A DNA stretch of 64,000 bases from contig JASHOC010000235.1 of the NCBI GenBank assembly GCA_030041305.1, positions 1-64,000 of the forward strand. Reading direction: 5' to 3'. Origin of the DNA: Acidobacteriaceae bacterium (lineage in GTDB: Bacteria > Acidobacteriota > Terriglobia > Terriglobales > Acidobacteriaceae). This document shows positions 38,239 through 47,151 of this stretch, piece by piece. Under the pieces are notes generated by a model. It was not told the origin of the DNA, made no database searches, and saw only the letters and a list, made by a program, of their open reading frames with translations. The position numbers and the translations under genes were made by a program. Each line of letters starts with the position of its first letter. Position 1 is the stretch's first letter.

Positions 38239-40950
38239 TCATTCTGCTCGCAAAGCTTCCATCGGATCAACCCGCGCCGCCCGGCGGGCTGGCAAAAGCG
38301 CCGCCACGAGGCCGCCCAGAAGCATAACCAGTGCTGCTGTACTCATCGACCACGGATCATTCGCTTTCACGCCATAGAGCAAAGTCCGTAATGCCACCGT
38401 CGCGAGATACGCATTAGCGAGCCCGACTCCCAGTCCAGCAACCAGCATCCACGCCGCATACCTCAGGATCAGGCTCATCACATTCCACTGCTGCGCGCCA
38501 AGTGCGATCCGTAACCCCATCTCGTGCCGTCGCTGCGCTACCAGGTATGCCAGCAAGCCATAGATGCCTGTAAGACAGAGCAGCAACGCCGAGCCACCAA
38601 AAATCTCAAGCAGTTCCGCAGCCAGATTTTGGTTTCCAAATGAATCTTCGACAATTTGATCCATGGTGCTGAAATTGCTCGACGCCAAATCCGGGCTGGC
38701 TGCATGCAAGATGTCACGCAGCTCCGGAATGATCGTCGTAGGGCTCCGGCCGGTGCGCACCGCGAGATCCATCCTGCCCTCGGCATCGGCAAACTTGTAA
38801 AACTGGCTCACCGCTGTAACCTGCGGAAGACATACTTCCATCTCCGGCTGCGACGGTTCAGCTACATTGACCTGCCGTTCATCGGCGAGAACCCCAATCA
38901 CGACCGCCGGGCGGCCCTTTTCAAGGTCAAAGAGATCTTGGCCGAGGATCTTCCCGGGGTCATCGTCGTCGCCGTAATATTCCCTGACGAAGGCGCGATT
39001 CACCACGACGCCTGTCTGCGAACTAGCCGTATCGCCCTGATTGAAAAATCTTCCGCGCAACATCCGGAATCCAAAAACCTTCTGCATCTCCGGACCCACG
39101 GCGCGAAACTGCGACCGCATCGCACGCCTCCGGATGGCGCTCGCGCCATTGCCGGAAGCGTCAAACGAGAAAATCATCTGAAATGTTTTCCCCAGCGGAG
39201 CCTCGGTCAGCAGCGTCGCGCTTTCGACGCCGGGCAGGCGCTTTACGCGGTCCACCAGCGGCTGATACAGCGCAGTGGTCATGTCGCGCCCAACGTATTT
39301 GTAGGACGGGATAGTCATGTTCGCCACCAGGATATGGTCCGTGCGAAAGCCGAGCGCCACATGCCTCAGTGCGTAGATGGTCCGCAGCATCAGACCGCAC
39401 CCAACAAGCAGCGTCAACGACAGCGCAATCTGACTGACGACCAACACGGCGCGCATTCGATGCTGGGCTCGCCCCATCCCTTGCTGCGGAGCGCCCTGCC
39501 GCAGTGCCGGTTCGATCGAGGCGCGCGTCGCTCCGAATGCAGGCCACGCCGACGTCAGAAGGGTGCTGGCGACGGTCAGCAACAGCAGTGCGCCCACCAC
39601 CGCCAGATTCGGCGTGAGGCTTTCATGCAGGTTGAACCGCGTCTCGAATCCATGCTGAAAGAGCGTGAGCACGCCAGTCACCAGCCCCAGCCCCGCGAGT
39701 GAAGCGCATCCGCTCAGCAGCACGCCTTCGGTCAGCAACTGTTCCACGATCTCCCATCGGCTGGCCCCCAATGCTCCCCGAACCGCAATCTCTCGCTGTC
39801 GCGCCGTGCCCCGCGCCAGCATCAGGCTCGTCACATTGAGGCACGCAATCAACCAGAGCAACCCCGATGCAGCCAGCAACGCCAGGAGCGTCCTACGAAC
39901 ATTCCCTTGGAGCGGTGTGTCCGTGTAGCGTCGCAGGTTGACCGACGCTGCATTTTCGCGGTCACGTGAATCCGTGTAGGTCTCCGCGATCGCGGGCTGG
40001 ATTACGTTCAGTTCGGCTTCTGCCGAAGTCGGCGTCGCACCAGCCCGCAATCGCGCCATGCACTGGTAGAGGGGGGCTTGATGATGGCCGCGTAAAGCAT
40101 CCTCGGGTGTCAGAACGATGGGTTGCCAGGTAACCGGTAGTCCGGTTGAATTCATCCCTTCATATGGAAACGTGAATCCCCTGGGCATTACCCCAATTAC
40201 CGTATCGCGCTCTCCATTCTGCTCGACAGTTTTGCCCACGATCGCCGGATCGGCACCATATTGCGTTCGCCATACTTCATCACTCAGCAGGATCACGTGC
40301 GCATCCTCTGGCGCGACTGATCCGGCGCTGTCACGTTCAACAAAACCCCGTCCCAGCGCGGGATGGACCCCGAGCATCGGAAACAGGTTGGCGCTCACTG
40401 AGGCGCTGCTCACGTGCATCGCATCGCCGTTTCCACCCAGAAACCAGACTCTGTTGTTCGCACTGAAGAAGGCGATCTCGCGCAACATTTTGCTGCGCTC
40501 CTGCCATTGATGAATGTCAAGAAAGGGGCTGCCAAAGAACGCGCCTTCTCCTTTGGGGGTCTCACCAATCTCGACAAGCCGGTCCGCATCACCAAACGGC
40601 ACCGGCCGCAGCAGCACGCAATCCACCACCGTAAACATCGCGCAAGTTGCTCCCACGCCGACCGCAAGCGTGGCTATCACTGTGATTGAGAATCCCGGCG
40701 CGCGGCGAAGCACCCGAATCGCATATCTGAGGTTTGCGGTAAACCGTTCGAGCCGCCTCCAGCGCCAGACTCCGTGTGTCACATCGCGCACGAGAGCGAC
40801 GTTGCCGAACTCCCGCTTGGCCTCTGCCTCCGCCCGCCCCTTCGACTCGCCACGTTCCGTCCGGCTGGCGATATCCATAGCGATGTGTGCACGAATCTCC
40901 TCGTCAAGTTCGTCCTTGCGCCGATTAAACAGATTTGGTAGCCAACTCAC
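38239..40950 (-). CDS. ADOP family ABC transporter permease
   Basis: MSWLPNLFNRRKDELDEEIRAHIAMDIASRTERGESKGRAEAEAKREFGN plus MacB/FtsX domains. Confidence 0.92.
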   Translation of the reverse strand: MSWLPNLFNRRKDELDEEIRAHIAMDIASRTERGESKGRAEAEAKREFGNVALVRDVTHGVWRWRRLERFTANLRYAIRVLRRAPGFSITVIATLAVGVGATCAMFTVVDCVLLRPVPFGDADRLVEIGETPKGEGAFFGSPFLDIHQWQERSKMLREIAFFSANNRVWFLGGNGDAMHVSSASVSANLFPMLGVHPALGRGFVERDSAGSVAPEDAHVILLSDEVWRTQYGADPAIVGKTVEQNGERDTVIGVMPRGFTFPYEGMNSTGLPVTWQPIVLTPEDALRGHHQAPLYQCMARLRAGATPTSAEAELNVIQPAIAETYTDSRDRENAASVNLRRYTDTPLQGNVRRTLLALLAASGLLWLIACLNVTSLMLARGTARQREIAVRGALGASRWEIVEQLLTEGVLLSGCASLAGLGLVTGVLTLFQHGFETRFNLHESLTPNLAVVGALLLLTVASTLLTSAWPAFGATRASIEPALRQGAPQQGMGRAQHRMRAVLVVSQIALSLTLLVGCGLMLRTIYALRHVALGFRTDHILVANMTIPSYKYVGRDMTTALYQPLVDRVKRLPGVESATLLTEAPLGKTFQMIFSFDASGNGASAIRRRAMRSQFRAVGPEMQKVFGFRMLRGRFFNQGDTASSQTGVVVNRAFVREYYGDDDDPGKILGQDLFDLEKGRPAVVIGVLADERQVNVAEPSQPEMEVCLPQVTAVSQFYKFADAEGRMDLAVRTGRSPTTIIPELRDILHAASPDLASSNFSTMDQIVEDSFGNQNLAAELLEIFGGSALLLCLTGIYGLLAYLVAQRRHEMGLRIALGAQQWNVMSLILRYAAWMLVAGLGVGLANAYLATVALRTLLYGVKANDPWSMSTAALVMLLGGLVAALLPARRAARVDPMEALRAE

Positions 40951-41110
40951 GTCTCACCTCCATCCGTTGCCTTGAGAATTCCGCCGATCACCTGGACCAT
41001 CTGCTCCCAACGGCTCATCGGTCAAGTCTTCCATCACGAGGTACCGGATCGCGGAGCCGTGCCTGGGAATTGAGCAGCGCCTTCCTTCCGAAACCTCCAG
41101 TACGCCAAGT

Positions 41111-41389
41111 TTACTGCGGCACGTCTTCATCATCGGCCCGATACCATGGCTCTTTGCGCTGCGGGAAGATCATCTCGCACGTGCGCACCAGGTGAACCAT
41201 TATCCGTCGCGCCACGCGGAAAGCATATTGGATCTCCTCATCAAGTGCAGGATCGCTAATGTGGTGGTCATCTTTCACCGGCCACCGGGCCGTCCGGATC
41301 GCGACGATGAGAGCGGTGGCGATGAGCAGGGATGGGCCCATTTTCGGCCAGTCTGGTCGCTCGGTGTAGCCGCCGACTTCTAATCCCAT
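41111..41389 (-). CDS. Hypothetical small membrane-associated protein
   Basis: 92-aa open frame; no recognised family. Confidence 0.4.
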   Translation of the reverse strand: MGLEVGGYTERPDWPKMGPSLLIATALIVAIRTARWPVKDDHHISDPALDEEIQYAFRVARRIMVHLVRTCEMIFPQRKEPWYRADDEDVPQ

Positions 41390-41792
41390 GCAGCTACCTC
41401 GCCGGTTTCCAGTATAGGCGAACAGGAGGCGAAGAAAGATCGGAGGCTGTGGAGAGCATCATATGGCGGGATTGTTGGGGCGACACGGCCCTTTGCGCGA
41501 AAAATGCACGGCGGTTTCCGATATTTGTGTTCGGGCTCGGATTGTAGGATGAGGGGTTGGCGCGGCGCTTATTGACGTCGAACGCAACCCAATAAGGGGC
41601 CGTCGATGGGTCTTCCACTCAGGGATGAAGCGCATTTCAAATCACCGATATCCTGCCCAGGGGAATCCGTTCCGTTCACGATGACGTGCGCGACGGGCGA
41701 AATAGACACTTGGCGGCAGCACACCGCTTAGCGCCTCGCAACGCTCGAAGCCCGCGACAAGGACATCAGCGGCAACGGGGCAGCCGGGCCGC

Positions 41793-42002
41793 ATGACCAT
41801 CCTCGAAGGTCGCGTTCGCAAGATCGAGCGTATCCGCTGGTATGTCGGTGGCGCTGCGCTGGCGGTCTGGGCGGTGGTACAGGCGGGTGCGCAATGGCTC
41901 ATCCAACATAAGCAGATGGAGGCTCCGTGGGCGACTTCGACCTGGACAACCCCTTTGACGATGTCGCATCCGCCTTCGATATGCCCTGTCCTCGCTGCAT
42001 AA
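41793..42002 (+). CDS. Small phage-like TM protein (holin-like), possibly degraded
   Basis: MTILEGRVRKIERIRWYVGGAALAVWAVVQAGAQWLIQHK, single TM, immediately upstream of the endolysin. Confidence 0.4.
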   Translation: MTILEGRVRKIERIRWYVGGAALAVWAVVQAGAQWLIQHKQMEAPWATSTWTTPLTMSHPPSICPVLAA

Positions 42003-42011
42003 GAAAACCTC

Positions 42012-42503
42012 ATGGACGCAAAACTCAAAAATTTTCTCGACCTGATCGCATGATCCGAAGGGACCAGTACGAGCCCGCTGACGCGCAATGACGGCTACGA
42101 CGTCATCGTCTCAGGCGTGACCGGCCCGGAGGTCTTCACCTCCTACGCAGATCACCCGTTCGCCCTTGGCCGCCCGCCGAAGGTGATCCGGGCTCTCCCG
42201 CGTCTGGAATCGACGGCGGCGGTGCGGTATCAGGTCATCCTGCGGTACTGGGAGGATTACAGGGCGCAGCTACATCAGTTCGACTTCAGCGCAGCGAGTC
42301 AAGACGCGGTCGCAGTTCAGTAGATAAGGGAACGGCAGGCGCTGCCCATGATCGAGTCCGGAGACATCGCGGGCACGATTGAGGCATGCTCGAATATTTG
42401 GGCCTCGCTGCCTGGGAATGACTATTACCAGCCGGGCGGACACAAGATCGAGGCGCTGCTGGCCCAGTACGATCGCTTGGCGGGTGGCGTGACGGTTGCT
42501 TGA
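42012..42503 (+). pseudogene. Phage muramidase/endolysin (GH104-like) with two in-frame stops (TGA codon 14, TAG codon 104)
   Basis: FLDLIA*SEGTSTSPLTRNDGYDVIVSG...SASQDAVAVQ*IRERQALPMIESGDIAGTIEACSNIWASLPG; otherwise open through 164 codons. Confidence 0.8.
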
Positions 42504-42903
42504 TCGCCCCTAGCACAGCGACCGTGGCATCCCGCCGTGGTCAAATTTTAATAGGCTTGACGTGACCGACTCGGTCGCGCGGATACTTCCCTAGATGGCA
42601 AATTTATGATAAATAAGCAAGTTTCCGGGATTGTTTACCTGACACAAATTGGCCAGTTCGGTGACGATGGTCACTGTGACAGGGCGGCGCATGGCATATC
42701 GTGAGACGGTCGTGAGGTGGGATCGTGCATCCTACGAATGTGGGATTTTCCGGCCCGGTTTCGGGGATTTCGGATTTCCCGTGACAAATGATATGAAACG
42801 ATGATAGGGTTGCTCGCACTTGAAGAAAAGGCGTTTGGGGCCGATTCACCTCGTGCGAGCTAGGAGAAACGCAATGAGCGAGCAGCCGACTGATCTTAAT
42901 GGG

Positions 42904-43509
42904 CTACCGCTGGAATACGAGAGACACTACGGAACTGCCAGGCGGGATTTGGACGTCGCGAACCTCATCAATAATCCCGCAGCCAGCGGCAAATGCAGCG
43001 TCTTTGGTTTGGGCTTCCAAGAAGAGCTTGGAAATGTCTTCTCTGGGGAGCCGAGTTCTTTCCTCAATCACAGCGCCGATACGTTTTTGGTCGCTAGCGA
43101 TCCCATCTAGTCGTTCGCGGAGGAACTTCTCTTCTAGGCGCGTTTGCGCTGGAACGTCGAAGCCCACTCCGTGAAACATGAACGTGGAATGCGGACAGGC
43201 AAAGCGATGCTGTCCCGCAAGAAAAACCGCGTTGCCTATGGAGTCCACATTCCCGACGTTATGGGTAGTGAGTTCAACTGGCAACGCGCGCATGACGTTG
43301 TAGATGTTCATGCCGTGCATAACCGAACCCCCAGGAGTGGATAGCATCAAGTAGATTTGCTTCACTCCCTGATTGACGAGGTTGGTTACGGTAGCAATGA
43401 GGCTTTCAGTTGTGTGGGGAACGATTTCCGCCGAGAAGCAGACATAAACCAAATTCGGCGGGGCCTGCATAGCTGGGTTAGGTCTGAACATGACTTGGGG
43501 TTGGTTCAT
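42904..43509 (-). CDS. ClpP-like (SDH-family) protease
   Basis: IYLMLSTPGGSVMHGMNIYNVMRALPVELTTHNVGNVDSIGNAVFLAG...PHSTFMFHGV: GxxxS and H motifs. Confidence 0.85.
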   Translation of the reverse strand: MNQPQVMFRPNPAMQAPPNLVYVCFSAEIVPHTTESLIATVTNLVNQGVKQIYLMLSTPGGSVMHGMNIYNVMRALPVELTTHNVGNVDSIGNAVFLAGQHRFACPHSTFMFHGVGFDVPAQTRLEEKFLRERLDGIASDQKRIGAVIEERTRLPREDISKLFLEAQTKDAAFAAGCGIIDEVRDVQIPPGSSVVSLVFQR

Positions 43510-43571
43510 AAGGTTTGTTCGTCCTGTGCGTGCTTTGTCGGCACGCGCATGTTTAACGGCATTCGACGGAG

Positions 43572-43662
43572 CGGAGAGATAGGGAGTCGAACCCCTAGCG
43601 CTGACACGCTAGCCGTAGGAGCTTATAAGGCCCCTGCCAGAACCTTCCGGCGGTATCTCTCC
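43572..43662 (-). tRNA. Candidate 9/3 allo-tRNA, long variable arm, anticodon UAU, G73, no encoded CCA
   Basis: GGAGAGATA/TATCTCTCC (9 bp); D stem GCC/GGC; GGGGC-CTTATAA-GCTCC; variable stem CTAGCG/CGCTAG; GGG-TTCGACT-CCC. Confidence 0.82.
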
Positions 43663-43666
43663 AAAT

Positions 43667-43690
43667 CGCCCCCGTCGCAAGCCGGGGGCG
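43667..43690. other. Perfect 8-bp GC hairpin immediately 5' of the tRNA
   Basis: CGCCCCCG-N8-CGGGGGCG. Confidence 0.7.
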
Positions 43691-43720
43691 GCCAGAGTGG
43701 GTGGTGCGATTGCTCACCAT

Positions 43721-43763
43721 GACCCGCGTCGCGCGTCTCTTTGCCGGGGATGCGGCGCGGGTC
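43721..43763. other. Long GC-rich inverted repeat upstream of the tRNA
   Basis: GACCCGCGTCGC / GCGGCGCGGGTC, 11 of 12 pairs. Confidence 0.6.
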
Positions 43764-43867
43764 TTCTGGTTATGGCTACTGCACGGCGAACAAGGTGCAG
43801 ATCGCTACGCGTGTATCTTCATAGTGCACATTTCTACAAAGGCACACTCTTCCTCGGCTTGACTATT

Positions 43868-44020
43868 TAGTACCTATCCATTTGAATTCTGCGCATTTTG
43901 CGCAGAATATTTTTCGTGAGATGCCCAGCAGCCAATGTTCATGCAGTTTTTGAGCGATTTTTGAACGGGTCCAACTTTTGTCAGAATGCCGTTTTTCGGT
44001 TCCGGCTACGCCGGGTTAGG
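43868..44020 (+). repeat. 153-bp interspersed repeat, copy 3 (diverged centre)
   Basis: Same length; ends TAGTACCTATCCATTTGAA... and ...GGTTCCGGCTACGCCGGGTTAGG conserved with copies 1 and 2. Confidence 0.85.
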
Positions 44021-44111
44021 ATTTGGTGGATAAGGTGGGAGGTGACTAGGCTCCTTCCCTTACCCCATCCAATCCGATCACCAAGTCTCTTAAACATCCT
44101 GCCAAAATCAA

Positions 44112-44159
44112 GCACTCGCCAAACGCAAAAGGCGAGTGCCCCTGCGTGGCAAGCGCAGG
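44112..44159. other. Tandem stem-loops
   Basis: GCACTCGCC-N10-GGCGAGTGC then CCTGCG-N7-CGCAGG. Confidence 0.55.
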
Positions 44160-44484
44160 TTTATCGCCAATGACTATAGCAGATTTGCGTGTGAAGATTG
44201 TATGAGGAAAGGTCGCAGAAATCAGGTGAATAATCCCACAAAGACAGGCAAAACTGGCAAATACAGGGAGAGAGGACCGGACTTTCCACTTATCCGGTTC
44301 TTTTTGCACTGAATCATGTGCAGATCAGATCAAAATTCAATCTACAGCGAACCCAAATTGACAACATCCTCCCCTTCAGAAAACCTCTCGATCACAACTG
44401 AAATCTCGGATCGTGGCGCGGCCTGAATCGAGCCGGAGCAACACGAGTTTCGGTTTCCGCACCATCCCGGCTAGACCTCGAATA

Positions 44485-44676
44485 ATGAGCCCCAATTCCG
44501 CCATTCAGAAAACGCTCGTGCAAACCATCGCGATGATCGTCCAATCACCCGATTTGACGAATGCCGAGCGGGAGCGGCTCCAACAGGCCGCCCTGCGTAC
44601 GGTTGCCGAGTTCAGCGTTCTCAAGGAACAACGACAGGTGGAACCTGAGAGGCTGATGACTGAAGACTCCAACTGA
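44485..44676 (+). CDS. Hypothetical small protein
   Basis: MSPNSAIQKTLVQTIAMIVQSPDLTNAERERLQQAALRTVAEFSVLKEQ; followed by a strong terminator. Confidence 0.5.
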   Translation: MSPNSAIQKTLVQTIAMIVQSPDLTNAERERLQQAALRTVAEFSVLKEQRQVEPERLMTEDSN

Positions 44677-44739
44677 CCCGCCTCAAAACCCCTGAAATCC
44701 CGGTTGCACGGGCACACTTGGCACCCTTGCCGCCACAAA

Positions 44740-44774
44740 AGAAAAGCCCCGGCTGGTTATGGCGGGGCTTTTCT
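44740..44774. terminator. Bidirectional Rho-independent terminator
   Basis: AGAAAAGCCCC-N13-GGGGCTTTTCT, perfect 11-bp stem between convergent ORFs. Confidence 0.85.
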
Positions 44775-44788
44775 GTGTTTGGGGTTGG

Positions 44789-45520
44789 TTACAGCCGCCC
44801 AGGCAGCCGGGGCAGCCGAATCGGATTCTTCGCGCTGGTGGGGTCGCTCAAGTAGAGGTTGTGCACGGCCCAGGGCGTGACACAAGCGGCGTCGGCGATA
44901 AGCCAGACCTCAGCGAGGCGGTGATGACCACGCCGCCCCAGATAGCGCGCGGCGAAGTAATCGAGGGTGACAGCGCCGCCCTCGACTGCAACGAGCGCCG
45001 GGGTGTGATCCGCTACCGCCTCTGGCAGTAGCAACTCGTGGCCGTAATGGTGAGTGATAAACCAGCGGGTGGAGTAGGTATCGAGCCCCCGCGCCCCGGC
45101 ATCGCCAGCGGACAGCGCCCAATCGATCTTTGGGAGGTGATGAGGTTGGGGTGCGGGTGGAAGCGTCTGACCATGCATGACCTTGACGGAGAGCACCGCG
45201 AACAGGAGCAGGCAGGCGCGCACCAGCGGATAGATCGGCCAAAAGGCTTTCTTCGGGCGTGGCCTGTACTTCACCATGGGGCGGCAGAGTGGGTGCTTGA
45301 TGACCGGTGCGGTAAGGCTGAGCGGGCAGAGATACGACTGCCCGTTCTGCTCGTAGAGGGTCCACTTCGTGGGGTTATCACGCCCGGCATCGATCAGCTT
45401 CGTCAGGACGATGCCCTTGGAGCGCCATTCCAGTTGTGGGGCTTCGCCGTTGCTGCCCCAACAAAGGATGTAGTCCGCGTTAAGGTCGATGATTTGCTGG
45501 ATGAGGTGAGCGTTGGTCAT
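44789..45520 (-). CDS. Hypothetical protein translationally coupled to the integrase
   Basis: MTNAHLIQQIIDLNADYILCWGSNGEAPQ...; ATGA overlap with the integrase stop; one TM segment. Confidence 0.6.
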   Translation of the reverse strand: MTNAHLIQQIIDLNADYILCWGSNGEAPQLEWRSKGIVLTKLIDAGRDNPTKWTLYEQNGQSYLCPLSLTAPVIKHPLCRPMVKYRPRPKKAFWPIYPLVRACLLLFAVLSVKVMHGQTLPPAPQPHHLPKIDWALSAGDAGARGLDTYSTRWFITHHYGHELLLPEAVADHTPALVAVEGGAVTLDYFAARYLGRRGHHRLAEVWLIADAACVTPWAVHNLYLSDPTSAKNPIRLPRLPGRL

Positions 45521-46719
45521 GCCGCCACCCCCGTCGCCGTCGTCGCCGCGAAGGTCCGGTTGACCATCTGCTGGGCTTGCGCTCCACGCGCGGGCCGGAG
45601 GTAGCGCATCGTGCTGCGCAGGTCCTTTGGGGAATGCCCAAGCCAGCGGCCCACGGTCGGGACATCGACCCCGGCCCAAAGATGCCAAGTGGCAAAAGTG
45701 GCACGGAATTCATGGAGCCAGAAGTCGTCGGGGTTGAGCCCGGCGTCCTTCGCCCGCGCCTTCAACAGCGTCAGGAAATCATCCTTTGGCTGACCTTCCG
45801 GGGTGGGAAAGAGCAACGGGCAGCCCGGCAGGGCATTCGCCCTGGCAGCCCGGAGGGATGCAGCGAGACAAGCCGGAATCGGAATCTGGCGGCCCTTGTA
45901 CCTTTTCGGTGTCCAGTTGTATGCAGTCTTGGCTGAGACCTTGACCGTGGGCTCAGCGCCGAGGTCCAAGTCTGACCAATAGGTATGCACGACCTCTTGG
46001 AAGCGCATCCCGGTCATCAGAAAAAACTCGAAGTAAAGCCGCTCCTGGGCGTCGCATACGGCGAACAGCTTGTCGAGGTCTCCCTGCTCGTAAACCTCCG
46101 GGTCTTCTTCGGTGAACTTCGGCCAGTCCTGCGGCTTGACTCCGGTCTGGACCCCGACCGCCTTCCAAAAAATCATCAGGTTCAGGAATTGGTTGGCCAC
46201 CGTGCGGTCACCAACGCCCTTCTCGCGACGGACATAGGCGGTGAACTTGAGCATGTCCGACCGGTCGATTTCCTCAAGGAAACTCTTCTTGCAGGACTCC
46301 TCGAAGTAGCGGAGGGCAATGGAGTAAGCCGCGTACGTGGACTTCTTTTTGGTAAGCTTGATTTCGTCCAGGTAGGCTGTAACGGCGTCGGAGATGGGCC
46401 GCCCGGTCGGGACGGTGGCGGCGACGGGCTGCGCGAGGGCAATACCCTCGGCCTCGGCTTGGAGGCGAAGTTCAAGCCTGCGCTTTGCGGCGGTAGCCTC
46501 CTCCGGCTCGGTGGAGATCCGCTGCAAGACGCGCCTCTTGCCGTTGCCGGGGTTATAGGTGAGGTAGAAGACCGCAGGGTCGAAATGATGGGGCTCGCCG
46601 TCGAGGATCGCGCAGGACTTTTTGAGTTTGCCGTTTTTGGCGATGACGGGTTTGAGGTAGGTGCGCTTCCCATTTGGAAGACGGACCCAGACGTATAAGG
46701 CCACTTTCGGGGGTTTCAT
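45517..46719 (-). CDS. Tyrosine recombinase / phage integrase
   Basis: FEFFLMTGMRFQEV, LHEFRATFATWHLWAGVDVPTVGRWLGHS, TMRYL (R..HxxR..H..Y). Confidence 0.93.
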   Translation of the reverse strand: MKPPKVALYVWVRLPNGKRTYLKPVIAKNGKLKKSCAILDGEPHHFDPAVFYLTYNPGNGKRRVLQRISTEPEEATAAKRRLELRLQAEAEGIALAQPVAATVPTGRPISDAVTAYLDEIKLTKKKSTYAAYSIALRYFEESCKKSFLEEIDRSDMLKFTAYVRREKGVGDRTVANQFLNLMIFWKAVGVQTGVKPQDWPKFTEEDPEVYEQGDLDKLFAVCDAQERLYFEFFLMTGMRFQEVVHTYWSDLDLGAEPTVKVSAKTAYNWTPKRYKGRQIPIPACLAASLRAARANALPGCPLLFPTPEGQPKDDFLTLLKARAKDAGLNPDDFWLHEFRATFATWHLWAGVDVPTVGRWLGHSPKDLRSTMRYLRPARGAQAQQMVNRTFAATTATGVAA

Positions 46720-47151
46720 GCATTTTGCTCCTGAGAGGAAATACCCCCCGGAGCAGTTCGGCTGGATTATCTTGAAAAATATAAGCAGGAATATAAACCG
46801 GCTTATAAGTCATTTAGATTCAATATGCGGCTAAGAAGGTGGCGATTCTTTGAGGGGATCGCCAGTTGGGTTCCCGGCTCCGGTATACAGCCGAAGGAGA
46901 AGTGCTATAGCTCCGGGAACCAGGCATTTACTCGAAGCGGAAACCGCCCCCGTTCGGTCATGGATTGGCGCCCGGACCTGCCGTGCGTAGGCGGCGCGTT
47001 TTCGCCCCTCCATTAAAAAGATAGCAAGTTGGGAACAATTACCGGTAATGTGCGGCGGGTGCGGAACACATTTGTTATGAAAGAGATGGAGCGGGGAGCG
47101 GGGGCGCCGGGGCTTGACAAGGACTGGCGGCGGGCACTCCCACGGGCTACG

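Noticed and set aside
42874-43110. Small plus-strand ORF MSEQPTDLNGLPLEYERHYG... with a plausible ribosome-binding site
   Set aside because: Mostly antisense to the well-supported ClpP-like gene; cannot be supported without expression or conservation.
43572-43662. Canonical 7/5 class II tRNA (Leu/Ser) interpretation
   Set aside because: A 7-bp acceptor leaves TA/TA unpaired although complementary, and the 5-bp T stem would need G-U and A-A pairs; anticodon UAU is not Leu or Ser. The 9/3 fold explains every position better.
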